Under the pieces are notes generated by a model. The model worked only from the letters and a program-made list of their open reading frames with translations, was not told the DNA's origin and ran no database searches. This document shows, in pieces, positions 35,206-47,000 of a DNA stretch of 64,000 nucleotides; positions within the stretch are counted from its first letter, which is position 1, and every line of letters starts with the position of its first letter. The DNA is from Neodontobutis hainanensis (Eukaryota > Chordata > Actinopteri > Gobiiformes > Odontobutidae): NCBI GenBank assembly GCA_024349245.1, contig JALDNG010000041.1, forward strand, positions 2,376,001 through 2,440,000, in the 5' to 3' direction. Both the position numbers and the translations under genes were made by a program.

Positions 35206-36148
35206 CTACATTAATACTACATTATTTTTTATTTCCAATGCACTTTTACTACTCTTTTTTGAATATACCGACAAGTTTTTATGTTTTTATTTTTTGTATA
35301 CCATAAATTGCAGTTTAAGCCTACTGACCTTCTACCAACATATCCACAATGATGCTGTTAGGTATCAGGTTAGTACAAAACACTACAGCATCATCATCAC
35401 AAAAATGACTTTTGTGAAAAACATATCACCTAGTATTTTAGTTTATCTAAAACATCTTTGCGTTTTCATGTTGGAAATATGATCATGGCAACACAAGGCA
35501 TAGTTGGAGCTACTCAGGGTGAACAGTGTCACATGGGACTTTGAAGAGTGTGGACTGTCAAGCAGATGTTGTACAAATGAGGAAAGTTTAGGTCTGTTAG
35601 AAAGATATTACAGTTTAACCAGAAACTTGTAACAGCTGTTTGTCATTGGTCATTACATCAGTAGCATAAAAGCACTCTTACTTAGACTTATTCCTAATAT
35701 TCAGTGACTCATTGTGTAATATCAACTGTAATAGCTCTGTATTATTACAAGCTGTAATGTACTACATAAAGTTACAATCACTTTTTTTTCAGTCTATTAG
35801 ACATTAGTTGCATATGAATGGTCGTGTGTTCTAATACTCAAGGTGCCACGTATTTACACAAAGAAGCCATTGGACACTTCAAATCCTACTTGGCATCTTG
35901 ATGAGGTTTATCAACGCCTCTGCCATGTAAAACACCGCTACTCCAGTTTTACCATGTGATTATTTCAATAATTATTTGGTCTAATTATTACAAGAGAGGG
36001 TGTGCAGATTGCAGCTGTGGTGAACACTTCTTTTAAAGCTGCAATAAAACAACGGCACACCTGTGAATGAACTACAAAGAATTTTGGTTATACCTACGCC
36101 AATGGGAACTGCCACTCACACTAGCAATTATGCACTCACACTGTTTGC

Positions 36149-36161
36149 GTCACCTAGCAAC
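36149..36161. promoter_or_regulatory. RFX X-box-like motif
   Basis: GTCACCTAGCAAC fits RYYNYY-N-RRNRAC exactly. It lies in a slightly CpG-richer patch (36090-36190) of the intergenic region. Confidence 0.35.
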
Positions 36162-39100
36162 AGCGGTGTTTTGTTTAGCCGCAGCCTTTTGTTCAGTAAT
36201 TTTACTTAGCTATACTTAAAACCCTTTATTATATCTATCCAAATATGAAAAAAAAAAAAAACTAACGAAAGCACGCTGATGTAATTTGTTGCTGTTGTTT
36301 AACTGTTGTGCCGCAAATTCAGCAGTCCCAGACAATGTTCTGCCAAAATGTAAACCGATGAACAGTGTGAAGACTGTATGGAAGTATGTAGCAGCACGCC
36401 TTAGACCTATGGAGGATTGTGGGAATGATTTTCATCTACATACTTCTCTCTCATCATGCAATGTCCTTTACAGCCACAAGAGAGAGTTGTTAGTCAAGAG
36501 ATGTTGCAATGCATTATACAGCTCACGGTACACCAATCCAAACATTTAAGAAAATGTTTGTACAAATCTTTCCGTCATATCCTTTTTGTTGCTTATATTC
36601 TTTCCTTAAATAGCATTTAATATTTCTGATAGTTAAGATTCGGACATGAAGCACACAGTTTCAGATTCTCAAAATGGTCATGATACTGCATTAATATTTG
36701 TTAAGCTGAAGATGAGAAAATTAATTGTACTTAATGTAACAAGGAAAAATTAAGTCAATGTCCTCATGTCAATATATCAACACACATATTCAATGCAATA
36801 TCAAAAAGATGTAAGAAAAATTGCAACTAAAGGTTCTAGTTTTAGGTTCCTCCAAGGTTATACTATAGTCAGAGTATTCCATGTTAAAATGATTGTCCAG
36901 TCTAGACCTGTGTCCTCGACTTTTTAAAATACAATTAAATCTGTAATATGTCAAGTCATTCTTCCTTCACGGTGTTTATCAAATATATTGCATGTTTTTT
37001 GAAGTATTTATCAGTGTACATCAAAATAATCTACCAATTGGACATTAAAATATTTTTCTCATTTAAACCCTGCATTTTAATCAATCATGTTCAAACAAAT
37101 GTGCATTTTTTAAAACTATATAAAGAATCATTTATTTGGATTTGTTAGTATTCAGTTCCAAACAAGCCTATTTTCATTTTTTTTTACCTTTTAATGGAAC
37201 CTCAAGAAATGAATGCTTATTGGTTTAAACAAAATATTTGTCTTATGTCCTATGTTCGTATAACTAATAGCAGCTACAAAATCTGGCCTTCCTCCTTGTA
37301 CTCCTCTCTTCTAAGAGAGTGGCAGACAGTCAGGGTAACGTCGAGCACCATATAAATATAAAGGTCCTGCCAGAGGCACTTACTCCGCAATCTCCTGGAA
37401 ATTGTGTCTTAGCTCAGCTAGTCCACTCAAGTCACATCGGAGAATGGGCTCCAAATCAAAGTCAGAATTGCAAAGCCCTGCAGTCATTAGAAAGATAGTG
37501 GAGGAGGAACACATGATAATGATCCATTTGCTTTCTTTCCATGCATATTCGTCTGTCATGTGTTAGATAAATCTGCTTACTGCTTTTACTGAAACTGAGA
37601 ATGTAAGCAAACATTCACAAGTCATTATATGTTTGTTGTTATTTAAATGAAGCTTCAAAATGAAAGTAAAAATCTACACTATTACGGCAAGGAAACATGA
37701 TAAAACAATTGATATCTGATGTTGTGCCTGTCCACATAAATGATTATAACTGACATGCCATAAAGGAACCCTGGTCTTCTGTGCCATGAGCGCTGTATGG
37801 GGCAATTATCAGTGACAGCATTTATCTTTTTGAAACAACAATTTATTGCCTTTGTGAATCAATATCAGAGAAGACAGCAGGTAAAAGTGCCTGGCTCCTT
37901 TTAAGGCAAGACCACAGCCGTATCTCTCCCCTGTTCTGTCCTCTGTTGCTTTGCTTTCTCTGGTTTTAATTTAGCCGTTCTAATCATAAAAGCATCAGTG
38001 CACTGTTGTTGCAGAGTAAACGAAGAGGTGAAACGTGCCCCTAAAAATTCCATTTTCACTCAAGTGGACCAACACAACAAAGAACATGCAGGAGACAGAG
38101 ACAGACTTCTCAGCTGCCAGATCAAATGGCATGGCGCTTGATTATTAGAGACAGACAACAAACAATGCTCCTGATCTATGTTTTGTTGTGGTCATCCCTG
38201 TAGACACGCGAGGTGAGTTATACTTTGACATGTGGGGATGCACTGAAAGTATTATCTTTTGAACTTTTTCCTCCATAAGTACACCACTTGCCAGTCGTGT
38301 CAATAAGGGAAAGCCATCACTTTGATGCGTTTTGAGTCCATACCTTTTTGGGGTCATGGGGTCAAATGGATATGTCTACCCATATTCCCTGCCATTACAT
38401 TACCCATCTAAGCTGGCAGGCCTTCTGACTGCATATAATTTGAGTCATCAGTCTCTATTTCTATGCAGCAGATGTTTCCCCATGTCAGCAGGGCCCCCGA
38501 CAAAGCAAGATGGAGAACCCTCCTCTTTTAATGTAGCACATGAGTCTCCCTTCTCTCCTTTCCTTTCCTCTGCCAGCACCAACCTTTGGGATCCCGTGGG
38601 ACTCAGTCCTATGTTCAGTCCAATGGTGGGAAAACACTCTTTAATCGATGCGAGTGTCTGCGTTGTGAGCTCGAATGAGATATGCCGAAGTGACACACAG
38701 GAGCAAAAGCCAGTGGTTGTTGTATTTTTTTGAATTTGGTGTGATGACTCATTTATCCTAAAAACTGGACTGAGACGCAGGAACCCCCTCGAAGGCCAGC
38801 AGGACACTAATGGAGGGTGATTAATAGGCAGCATGGGTAAATCATTGCTATGATACTGTTATCATCACTGAGGTAATGTGATTGAAAATAAACCATTCAT
38901 GCAATTATGTGTTAAGGTGAAAGTACCGTTCTTATTTTAATTTTATTCATTTTTAGAACAAATGTTTTTGTTTGAATATATTTATTAGAGTGAATATATA
39001 ACACAAATGGCAACTTTACTTTATCAAGAACTGCAGGTTTTAATAACACTGCTGTATGCAACATTATTTTAAATAAACAATTAACGTTATTTAATGAACA

Positions 39101-39379
39101 TAAATGCTTCTCAAACAACAAACGATGAAGAACCACACTGTTTTCCTTTTCGTAAAAACAATCAAACAAAAATAATTATTGGCTTCTGCGCTTTTTTATT
39201 TATTTATTTATTTTTTTTTTTATAAAGCATTGACGGTAAGTTCTTCGAATAAAAATACGAATATGACAATTGAGAGAAGTCTTAGAATGACTTACTCATT
39301 TTAAAAAGCTATTTATTTGTTAACAGCTAAATTGAGATTTCTCCTCACGCATTAGCAGTAAAAACAGTATCTGACCTGA

Positions 39380-39960
39380 TGTTTTAAGCGCTAATTAAGG
39401 CGGACATGTTTTCAAACTGCCCTCTGGAGCGACCTGCGCAAACGGGCCCATTTCAAAGAAAAACTCTCCTCAAATGGGCCCATGTAATATTTCCTCCCCT
39501 CGTCGGCAAATGGGTTCGGCTGGAAGAAAATTGCCGGGGTCATTATGGCAAAGAAAAAAAGTGTCGCAGTTTTCTTTGGACATTCTTTGAACAGAGCAGG
39601 GGGATGTTATTGTATCAATTTTACGTGATAGACCCAATTAGGTTATTAGGTTTCCCGCTCCTCAAGCGGATCTTGCCCTAAAACGCTGCTCAATCTTGAC
39701 ATCAAAGTTGACTCAAACTTAAATTTACTTTTGCTTTGACAAGATTTACACCGCAGCCTTTAAAGTTGGAGGACAGCGACTCTTATTTTCACCCGCACTA
39801 AAGTGTGTTTCTTACTTCAAGTAAAAGGCCAGAGAGAATAAAAACGAGAAACACGCATGGCTTATTGAAGAAGTCCCTGCTACGCTATGCATTTTTATCG
39901 GTGGGGTTTGAGTGGAAAAGGAAAATGCTTTGGCTTGTAAATTGAATCGAAGTGACAAGG
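39380..39960. promoter_or_regulatory. Candidate conserved enhancer with homeodomain and TCF/LEF-like sites
   Basis: Contains GCTAATTAAGG (homeodomain core), TTCAAAG at 39452-39458, CTTTGA at 39585-39590 and ATCAAAG at 39701-39707, plus a repeated GGGCCCAT. Its sequence is complex and CpG-richer than the AT-rich flanks. Conservation could not be tested. Confidence 0.35.
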
Positions 39961-40029
39961 TGAGTTTAGACCAGTGGTCAGTGCAGCGCTCTCTGCTGTC
40001 GACCCACCGCTGTAGGGCGCTATGGAACT

Positions 40030-40760
40030 GCCACTAATAATACAAATACTAATACTAAAACTAGTACTAATACTAATACTAATACTAATACTAAAACTAG
40101 TACTAATACTAATACTAATACTAAAACTAAAACTAGTACTAATACTAATACATAAACTAATACTGATACTAATACTAAAACTAATACTAAAAGTAATACT
40201 AATACTAAAAGTAATACTAATACAAATACAAATACTAATACTAAAACTAATAACAACTAATTCTAATACTAATACTGATACTAAAACTGATACAATAGTA
40301 CTAATACTAATATTAATACTTATACTAAAATTAATAGTACTATTATACTACACTAATACTAAAACTAATACTGATACTATACTAATAATGCTACTACTAT
40401 TATTATACTATACTAATACTTATACTATACTACTACTACTAATAATAATACTAATATTGTACTATACTATACTGTACTAATACAATACTAATACTAATAT
40501 TATACTATATTATATTATACTATTCTAATACTAATATTATACTATATTATATTATACTATTCTAATACTAATATTAGACTATATTATATTATACTATTCT
40601 AATCCTAATATTATACTATACCAATACTACTACTACTACTAATAATAATAATAATAATAATACTAATACTATACTATACTAATTTTACATTATATTATAC
40701 TATACTAATACTATTATTATACAATACTATAGTATACTAATACTAATACATATAATATAT
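40030..40760. repeat. ACTAAT/ACTAATA-type simple tandem array with higher-order unit
   Basis: About 700 bp made of ACTAAT hexamers with ACTAAA, AGTACT and trinucleotide variants. From 40488 to about 40620 a 37-bp unit repeats: 40488-40524, 40525-40561, 40562-40598 and a partial fourth. The Leu/Ile/Val-rich open frames on both strands are repeat artefacts. Confidence 0.95.
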
Positions 40761-40828
40761 TAAAGATAACAATAGTTATGAGTGTATACATGTCAAATAG
40801 CCACTTCTCTTTTTCTCTGCACTATCAG

Positions 40829-41050
40829 ACACACAGATATGTTGATCTAAAATCACAAATCATGCCTGAAATAAGTGGAGCTGAATGCTACTGCTCTCAC
40901 TGTTTCTATTGTGTGTGTGCCAGCTGCCTACCTCGCTTTGCTGCAGACTCCTACAATGTGGGACTACATGCATGCTCAAGCTACTCTCTGCAGCCTCAAA
41001 CACCGGAACCAAACCTCCAGATCGGGCATGAAAGTACTGTTGGAACACAA
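40829..41050 (+). other. Exon-like open segment of unknown identity
   Basis: Bounded by a good acceptor (pyrimidine tract then ACTATCAG) and a perfect donor CAA|GTAAGT, with 74 open codons in phase 0 at both ends. The frame is Cys-rich (CYCSHCFYCVCASCLPRF). An acceptor at 41134 would join it to a frame ending in TGA at 41162-41164. No family recognised. It may be an orphan gene, a lncRNA exon or chance. Confidence 0.25.
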
Positions 41051-44000
41051 GTAAGTCTCAGACACAAACGGGGGAAGCACGCCAGGAGGCTGACTGACGT
41101 TACTTATTGCACATATTTCCACTTTTTACTGCAGGTTTTGTCCCCCGCGCTGAGTTCTCAGTGAATTTCTCATGCTACTGCTCTATCATTTACAAAGCTG
41201 AGGACGATGGATCAGTTCAACCAAATAAACAGCTGGCCCTTGACATCAAGTCAAAGACTCAGTCTAACCTTGTTCTTCTGTGTCGACGGTAACATCATTT
41301 ACATTTGTCTAACAAAAATAACACAGTCAAATCATTTACCCTGTTGAAGAAACTGAGAAAAGGAACGCTAATCTAAAGTGTAGCAAACACGCATCATAGA
41401 CATTTCTCAACCTGTAGTTTAAACTAAGTCTAAGACAGACTTGAGAATAGTTGTGTACTGAAATGGTTTTGTACCTTAAGCACATTTGATTTATGAGGAA
41501 GCATAAATCTGTTTTTCGTCAAATATAAACTTATAAAGAGAAATGAAAGATCCTCTACAGCTTATACTGGGAGGCCTCCTCTTTTCACAATCGAATATAG
41601 TTAATCATAAAAGATATGACAGAGCAACTTAAATAAGATCATGGTTAGTATCCAGTTATAATATAGTGTCTTAGTGATATTAGAGACTTTTATGGATGAT
41701 GAAACATAAATGTCCTGTCTAAACATGCTTTGTCTGTGACGGATGAACTATGTCCTAAACTATTATGACATTGAGGGGAAAACTCACGTTTCATTAAGTC
41801 TTCATAGATAAATGCATGTCATTGTAGAATGTATGCAAACAGTAAACGGTGCACGGTGGACCAAGTGATGGCAAGTGTGTGATAAGACAGTCAGCGCTTC
41901 GCACGAACGCTGATAAACTCTTGTGTGTAGCAGCAGGAAAGCGCTTATGTGGATTTTTTGGTTTCTAATGAACTTCCAAAACTGACAATAGGCTATTTTG
42001 ATAGAAATGTGGCAAGCATAAATTTTGAAACATTTAAATATTATTATTTGTCTTTTTTGTGCTTTCTTTATTTTGTATTATTATGTATTGACATGTTACC
42101 AAATAACAAACACAAAGCACATAAAACACACTATAGTAAAGAACATAGCTAAGACTAATTTATCTGTCAAACCTTCATTTCCCCTATCCCTATCTGACCC
42201 ACAAATCAACCACTGCATCCTGAAGCCTACACAAAGAGCTTCATTTTTCCCCTGATTTGTTCGCCGTTGGTCTCTTGTATCGAAGCTAGACCTCGTGCAC
42301 ACCCCCAGAGAACTGCCGAGAACAGCTTGGTTTGTGTCTGTCAGTAAGAAGAAACACTCCTTGTTTTGCACATTCTGTGAATATTAGCCGACACTTGGAC
42401 TCATCCAATTCAAAAAGCATTTTTGAATTAGATTATTCTTGTGTTTCATCAGGTTGAGCGATTTAGTTGATGGCATATTGGCATTTGACTTCTGATTTAT
42501 TCTTGCTCTCTTGGTTCTGCGAGGAAAGTGGTGCAGCTGGCAGCCGTTGCATGAACACTGTCTGTTTCATTAAATTCTGTACAGTAAATACCCCTGATAG
42601 ATTTCGCTGCTCCTGCATACCATGGACCCATTTTGGTTGCATCCGTTTTGCTCTAATGTGTAGTGTGTTTTAACATGCCAGCTAGGTAGCACACCTTTGC
42701 AGAAGTTCCATAAGCTGTCAAAGGTAATACATGTTATGCCAGAAAGTAGGATAAAGAGTCATAGCCAAAAGGAAATGAGCCAAAGCAAAGTATAAAAGAA
42801 GACAGTGGTCGTCAAGAAAATATAATAGATCTTGTCCCTTGTTTTCTTAATAAATGTGGTAATGTTTGAAACCCTGGATTTTTATTCTCTCTTAGGCAAG
42901 TCAAATCGTATGAACTTTTCTAACATTTTACTTTGCTTACCACTGGTGAAAGACAACATCACACATCCCAATCTTTTTAAATACAATTTTTTTGATTAGC
43001 CAAGACAAATTTTTCAATAGTACATGAATGGGATTACTTGATATTTTAGTAAATTTTGTGCACCATGAAATTTAAGTCTCAAATATTCACGCCACAGTTA
43101 TTTTTGTGAATTTGCCACTGAGCTGAAATATGTGCTGCATTCAGGACACACACATTCTACACCAATCTGGTTTTCTCAAAACTCTAGAGAAAGATATTTG
43201 CATATTGTGCACTGACATGTTTAGACTGATAACGTTCATTAGCCTTTCTCATAAGAGACACAAAAAACACAACATTTAATATTGAAAAAAATGTAACTGT
43301 AAGTTTAATAATTACATATAACACACACATCAATCTAAAATGTAATCAGTGGTTCTACACTACTTCTTACAGATTTGGCCTTATACTTATATTGAGTAAT
43401 ATTCACATACATAATATTGTCTCTGTCAGAGCTTGTATTTGTTTGCCTGGGCTTTGGATCCAACACACTCATGATTACTTCACACTTCTTTGTAGATGGA
43501 CTACCTTCGGTGTGCTTTTACAACAAAGTGACATGCATTTGTATGACACACTCAATGGCTTCTTCCCTCATCCTTGATAAAAACCCTCTCGAACGTACAT
43601 TTCTGTCCACCAGCAGCCTCACTGATCAAAGACACTGACATTACAACTAAATCTAGATTGAGCACCTGCTGCTGCTGAGCCCAGTCTGCATGTTAGCTTT
43701 TGATTCGTGCGCCTGTATGTGGGTGTCTTTACAGCAGTATGTACAAGAACACCATCAGTGTGAACCTAATTTCTGTAGAGTATATTCACATTGTTGTAGT
43801 CCATGCCATGGCACAGAAACTTTGCACTAAATTGATTTGAATGACTTTCTGTATTGACTACATCTTTGAGGCTTCACAAAGTGGCTCTGCCTAAAGAGCA
43901 AACTGAATGTACTGAACTATATTGCTACAAAAAGTAACCTTCTGTGTTAAATGTGTCACTGAAAACCTGTGACATGTTTTGTAGATAATACTTACATCTC

Positions 44001-47000
44001 AGGTTGCCAGGGCAGCAACCAAAGCCAATTCATGGCACACCAATATTTTTCTCTAGAATGGCCATTGTGCTGTTCTCTAGCAGAATACAGGTAATTGAAT
44101 GTCCTTTCTCTTCAGAAGACATAACTGAATTGGGTGTGCTACTCGGGTTCATGGGATTTACCGTGTGGCAGCCTCACAGCAAAGGAAGCAGTCTTTCTCT
44201 TTCAAATATTGTTGTTTTATGGTGATGTCCAAGGAGAGTTTATGAATCAAATTTAATAAGTCAATGTGAGGACAAATGCGTTACTCCTAGATTTTGTTGC
44301 CATGTAAATTTGGATGTTAAACAGGAATACACTTTGTGAATGAGTTTTTTTACAATGTAGCCCCTTAAATTATCTAAGTCATAGAGAATAATACAGTTGG
44401 ACAAATGCATTAGCTATAGGGGACAAAACAATTCAATAAGTTTAGTTTGTACTTAGTAGTGTTTGATAAATGACGTTGCTTTGATTTTCAACCACACTTA
44501 TTTTATTCTATGTGTCATTCTGTGATTTTAAGTGCACTGCCTCACCAACTGTGCTTACTACATTGTTACTGTTTTCTGTCCTTGCTATTGTTATAAGGCT
44601 TTAACAGATGCCTGCAGCTGCTCATCATAGTGTAACCACTACATCTGCCCTGATTGGTCTCTGCAGATCAGCAGTCCCTAATGCAGGTGCAGGTATTTTA
44701 GGTGTGGCGGGCACTTTATTCATTGGCACAAACAAATCAATAATGTTATGCAATTATGTTAGACAGTTCATAAATCAGTCAATGGGGAGTGTCAGATTTT
44801 CCACCACTCATGCCATCATGCCATAATAATAAAGTACAACTTGTTTCTTTCTCTTTAAGTGGCAAGTGACAGTGACTTAAGAGCCACTATCAAGGGCTAC
44901 AAATATAGTTTTGTTCTCATCCTTATCAACCCTTTTTAGGTCGGGAGAGGGCGCTGACAAGGGCCTTAGTCTTGTAAACGTTCACATTTTTGGCTTATAC
45001 AAACACAAGTAACATGAAAAAAAGTTGCTTTCCATTGTGTGACCACAATAATGGTAGATCTATTGTTCGTCTTAGACCCTGGGCTGGAGAACGACAGTGA
45101 AAAGACATATACAAGAGAGTAATGAGGTTGTTCCTGAGGCTGTATAAATACATCTTAAAACAATATCAGATTAAAAAGGTTTTGATGCCTTTCCCTGGGT
45201 TCTCATAGCCCTGGGCCCATTACTCACTCACCTCAATGACAAAGAGCCTTCTTAGCACAGATGTGATCTGCACATATGCACAGATAGGGCACAAGCGTGT
45301 AGCCAGCTTTACACCACAGAGCCCTCATATTAATATTAATGGGACTTATGTGCTGTACGTTGGAATGAAAACTATACAGAAAAGGTTACTTATTAAGGTC
45401 ATATATGTGAATACAAATAGGCAAAGCTGTCCTAATTACTAATTATTTGTATTAGCTAACAAGATGTTTTTTTTATCATTAATCCTGAAATAGATGGATT
45501 TGTACTTCTATAATTGGTGAGGATGTGTGTGATTTATGTTAGTACATCTCCAGAGTATGAGTATGTTTGTAGAGGCCTTAGTATAAAAGTAGAAATATAG
45601 CATAGTAAAAGTACTAAAAGTCACTATAATCTTTAGATGCTTTGAAACGTGAGGTCAGAGAGCACACAGGCACACTGAAGTTATGATTCAGTGCTAACAA
45701 TTACAATGAGGTGCCAAAAACCTTCCTAGTGAAAAGAAAAGCCACTGAATACAGCTGCCTGACTCTCATCTTGCCAAAGAGACTGTGAGCGAACAACCTA
45801 ACAGGATCAAGGTGACTGTAAGTTCAAAGGCCAGGGTTCAGAGAAGTTACTGACCCTGTCCTGCCTCACACACTCTCTAGCTGTCCATTTTTACGAGGTG
45901 TAATTTTTATGTGAGCGCCAGGCAACAACAGGTTTAAGAGGGCCAGTGTAACCTTCCTGGGGCCCAGTGTGACCTGCACCCCGGCTACAACAGTTTCTCT
46001 GGGCTTCAATTATGCGTAGGCCTTCAGTGAGTCAATGCAGCATCATGCATTCAGCTAGCCTCAGTCCTGCCCCCATTCAGGTCTTGCCCCAATCTCACAA
46101 GCAGAGTGAGCGGTTCATATTACTAAGAATGAATGTACACTTTGGGACAAGAGGCTGAATGCTTTTAACATAAAAAATGAGACATAGAAATGGCAATACA
46201 TATTTTATTTCTGTGCGCAAACCCATCCTCCTACGCCCTCTTTCAGACCTGGCGAGCTGTGACAGTTGTGCCAATGCCCCACGACACGGAGAATATTTTC
46301 CGGGGCTCACTGGGTCTGGTCACAAAGACTTGTCACCACCATTCAACATCAAACCCCAAACTACCAATTAACTTCAGTGCCCACCCCCACCTGCCCCTAG
46401 GCACATAACCTGCCCCCCCCCCTGCACCATACTACTCACTAACCCCCTTTGCCACTCATTCTCCAATACTCTCAAAAAATGCCCTGTGAGATGGCCTGTA
46501 ACTCCATGACATACAGATGCTCAAAGATTCATCCCCATCTCTGTGGAGATCCATTATCCTAAGAAATAATTTCTCCATGCTTGGGTCAGGAATTTGATAA
46601 AAAAAAAAAAAAAAGAAAAACACCATGACGTTGAACTGTATGGTTAAATACAGAAATAAATCATTTAGGTTTGCAGCCTGGCCTAAGATTGATCTCATCA
46701 AATTTAAATACTTTACAAGATAATTACATGATTACAAGATAATATGCTCATCAAGTAAAAAAAAAACACTACAAACTGTGTACAGTGTTATTAAATCAAG
46801 GTCCTGTAGAAATTTAACTATGCTTAAAGAGTCACTTACTAGTGTGATAGTTTTTTTGTCACATTACACATTTAATAATGAACCTTTTGTTCATAAATTA
46901 GACACACTATTCTGTAGATCTACAAAGCTGAATCCTTTCTTTGCCACAGGGGTCATTCTTCATTAACATGGACACGATACATGATGAAGGATGGTGAAGG

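Larger units (their letters stand above)
33923..40029. other. Intergenic DNA, no gene recognised
   Basis: No recognisable coding exon. It contains two degraded copies of a fish repeat (near 34980 and 35145), an X-box motif (36149-36161), a unique stop-poor stretch at 37290-38840 and a CpG-richer block at 39380-39960. Elsewhere it is AT-rich with poly-T/poly-A runs. Confidence 0.7.

Noticed and set aside
40020..40480. 150-codon Leu/Ile-rich frame and its antisense partner
   Set aside because: Translation of the ACTAAT array; looks like a membrane protein only because of repeat composition.
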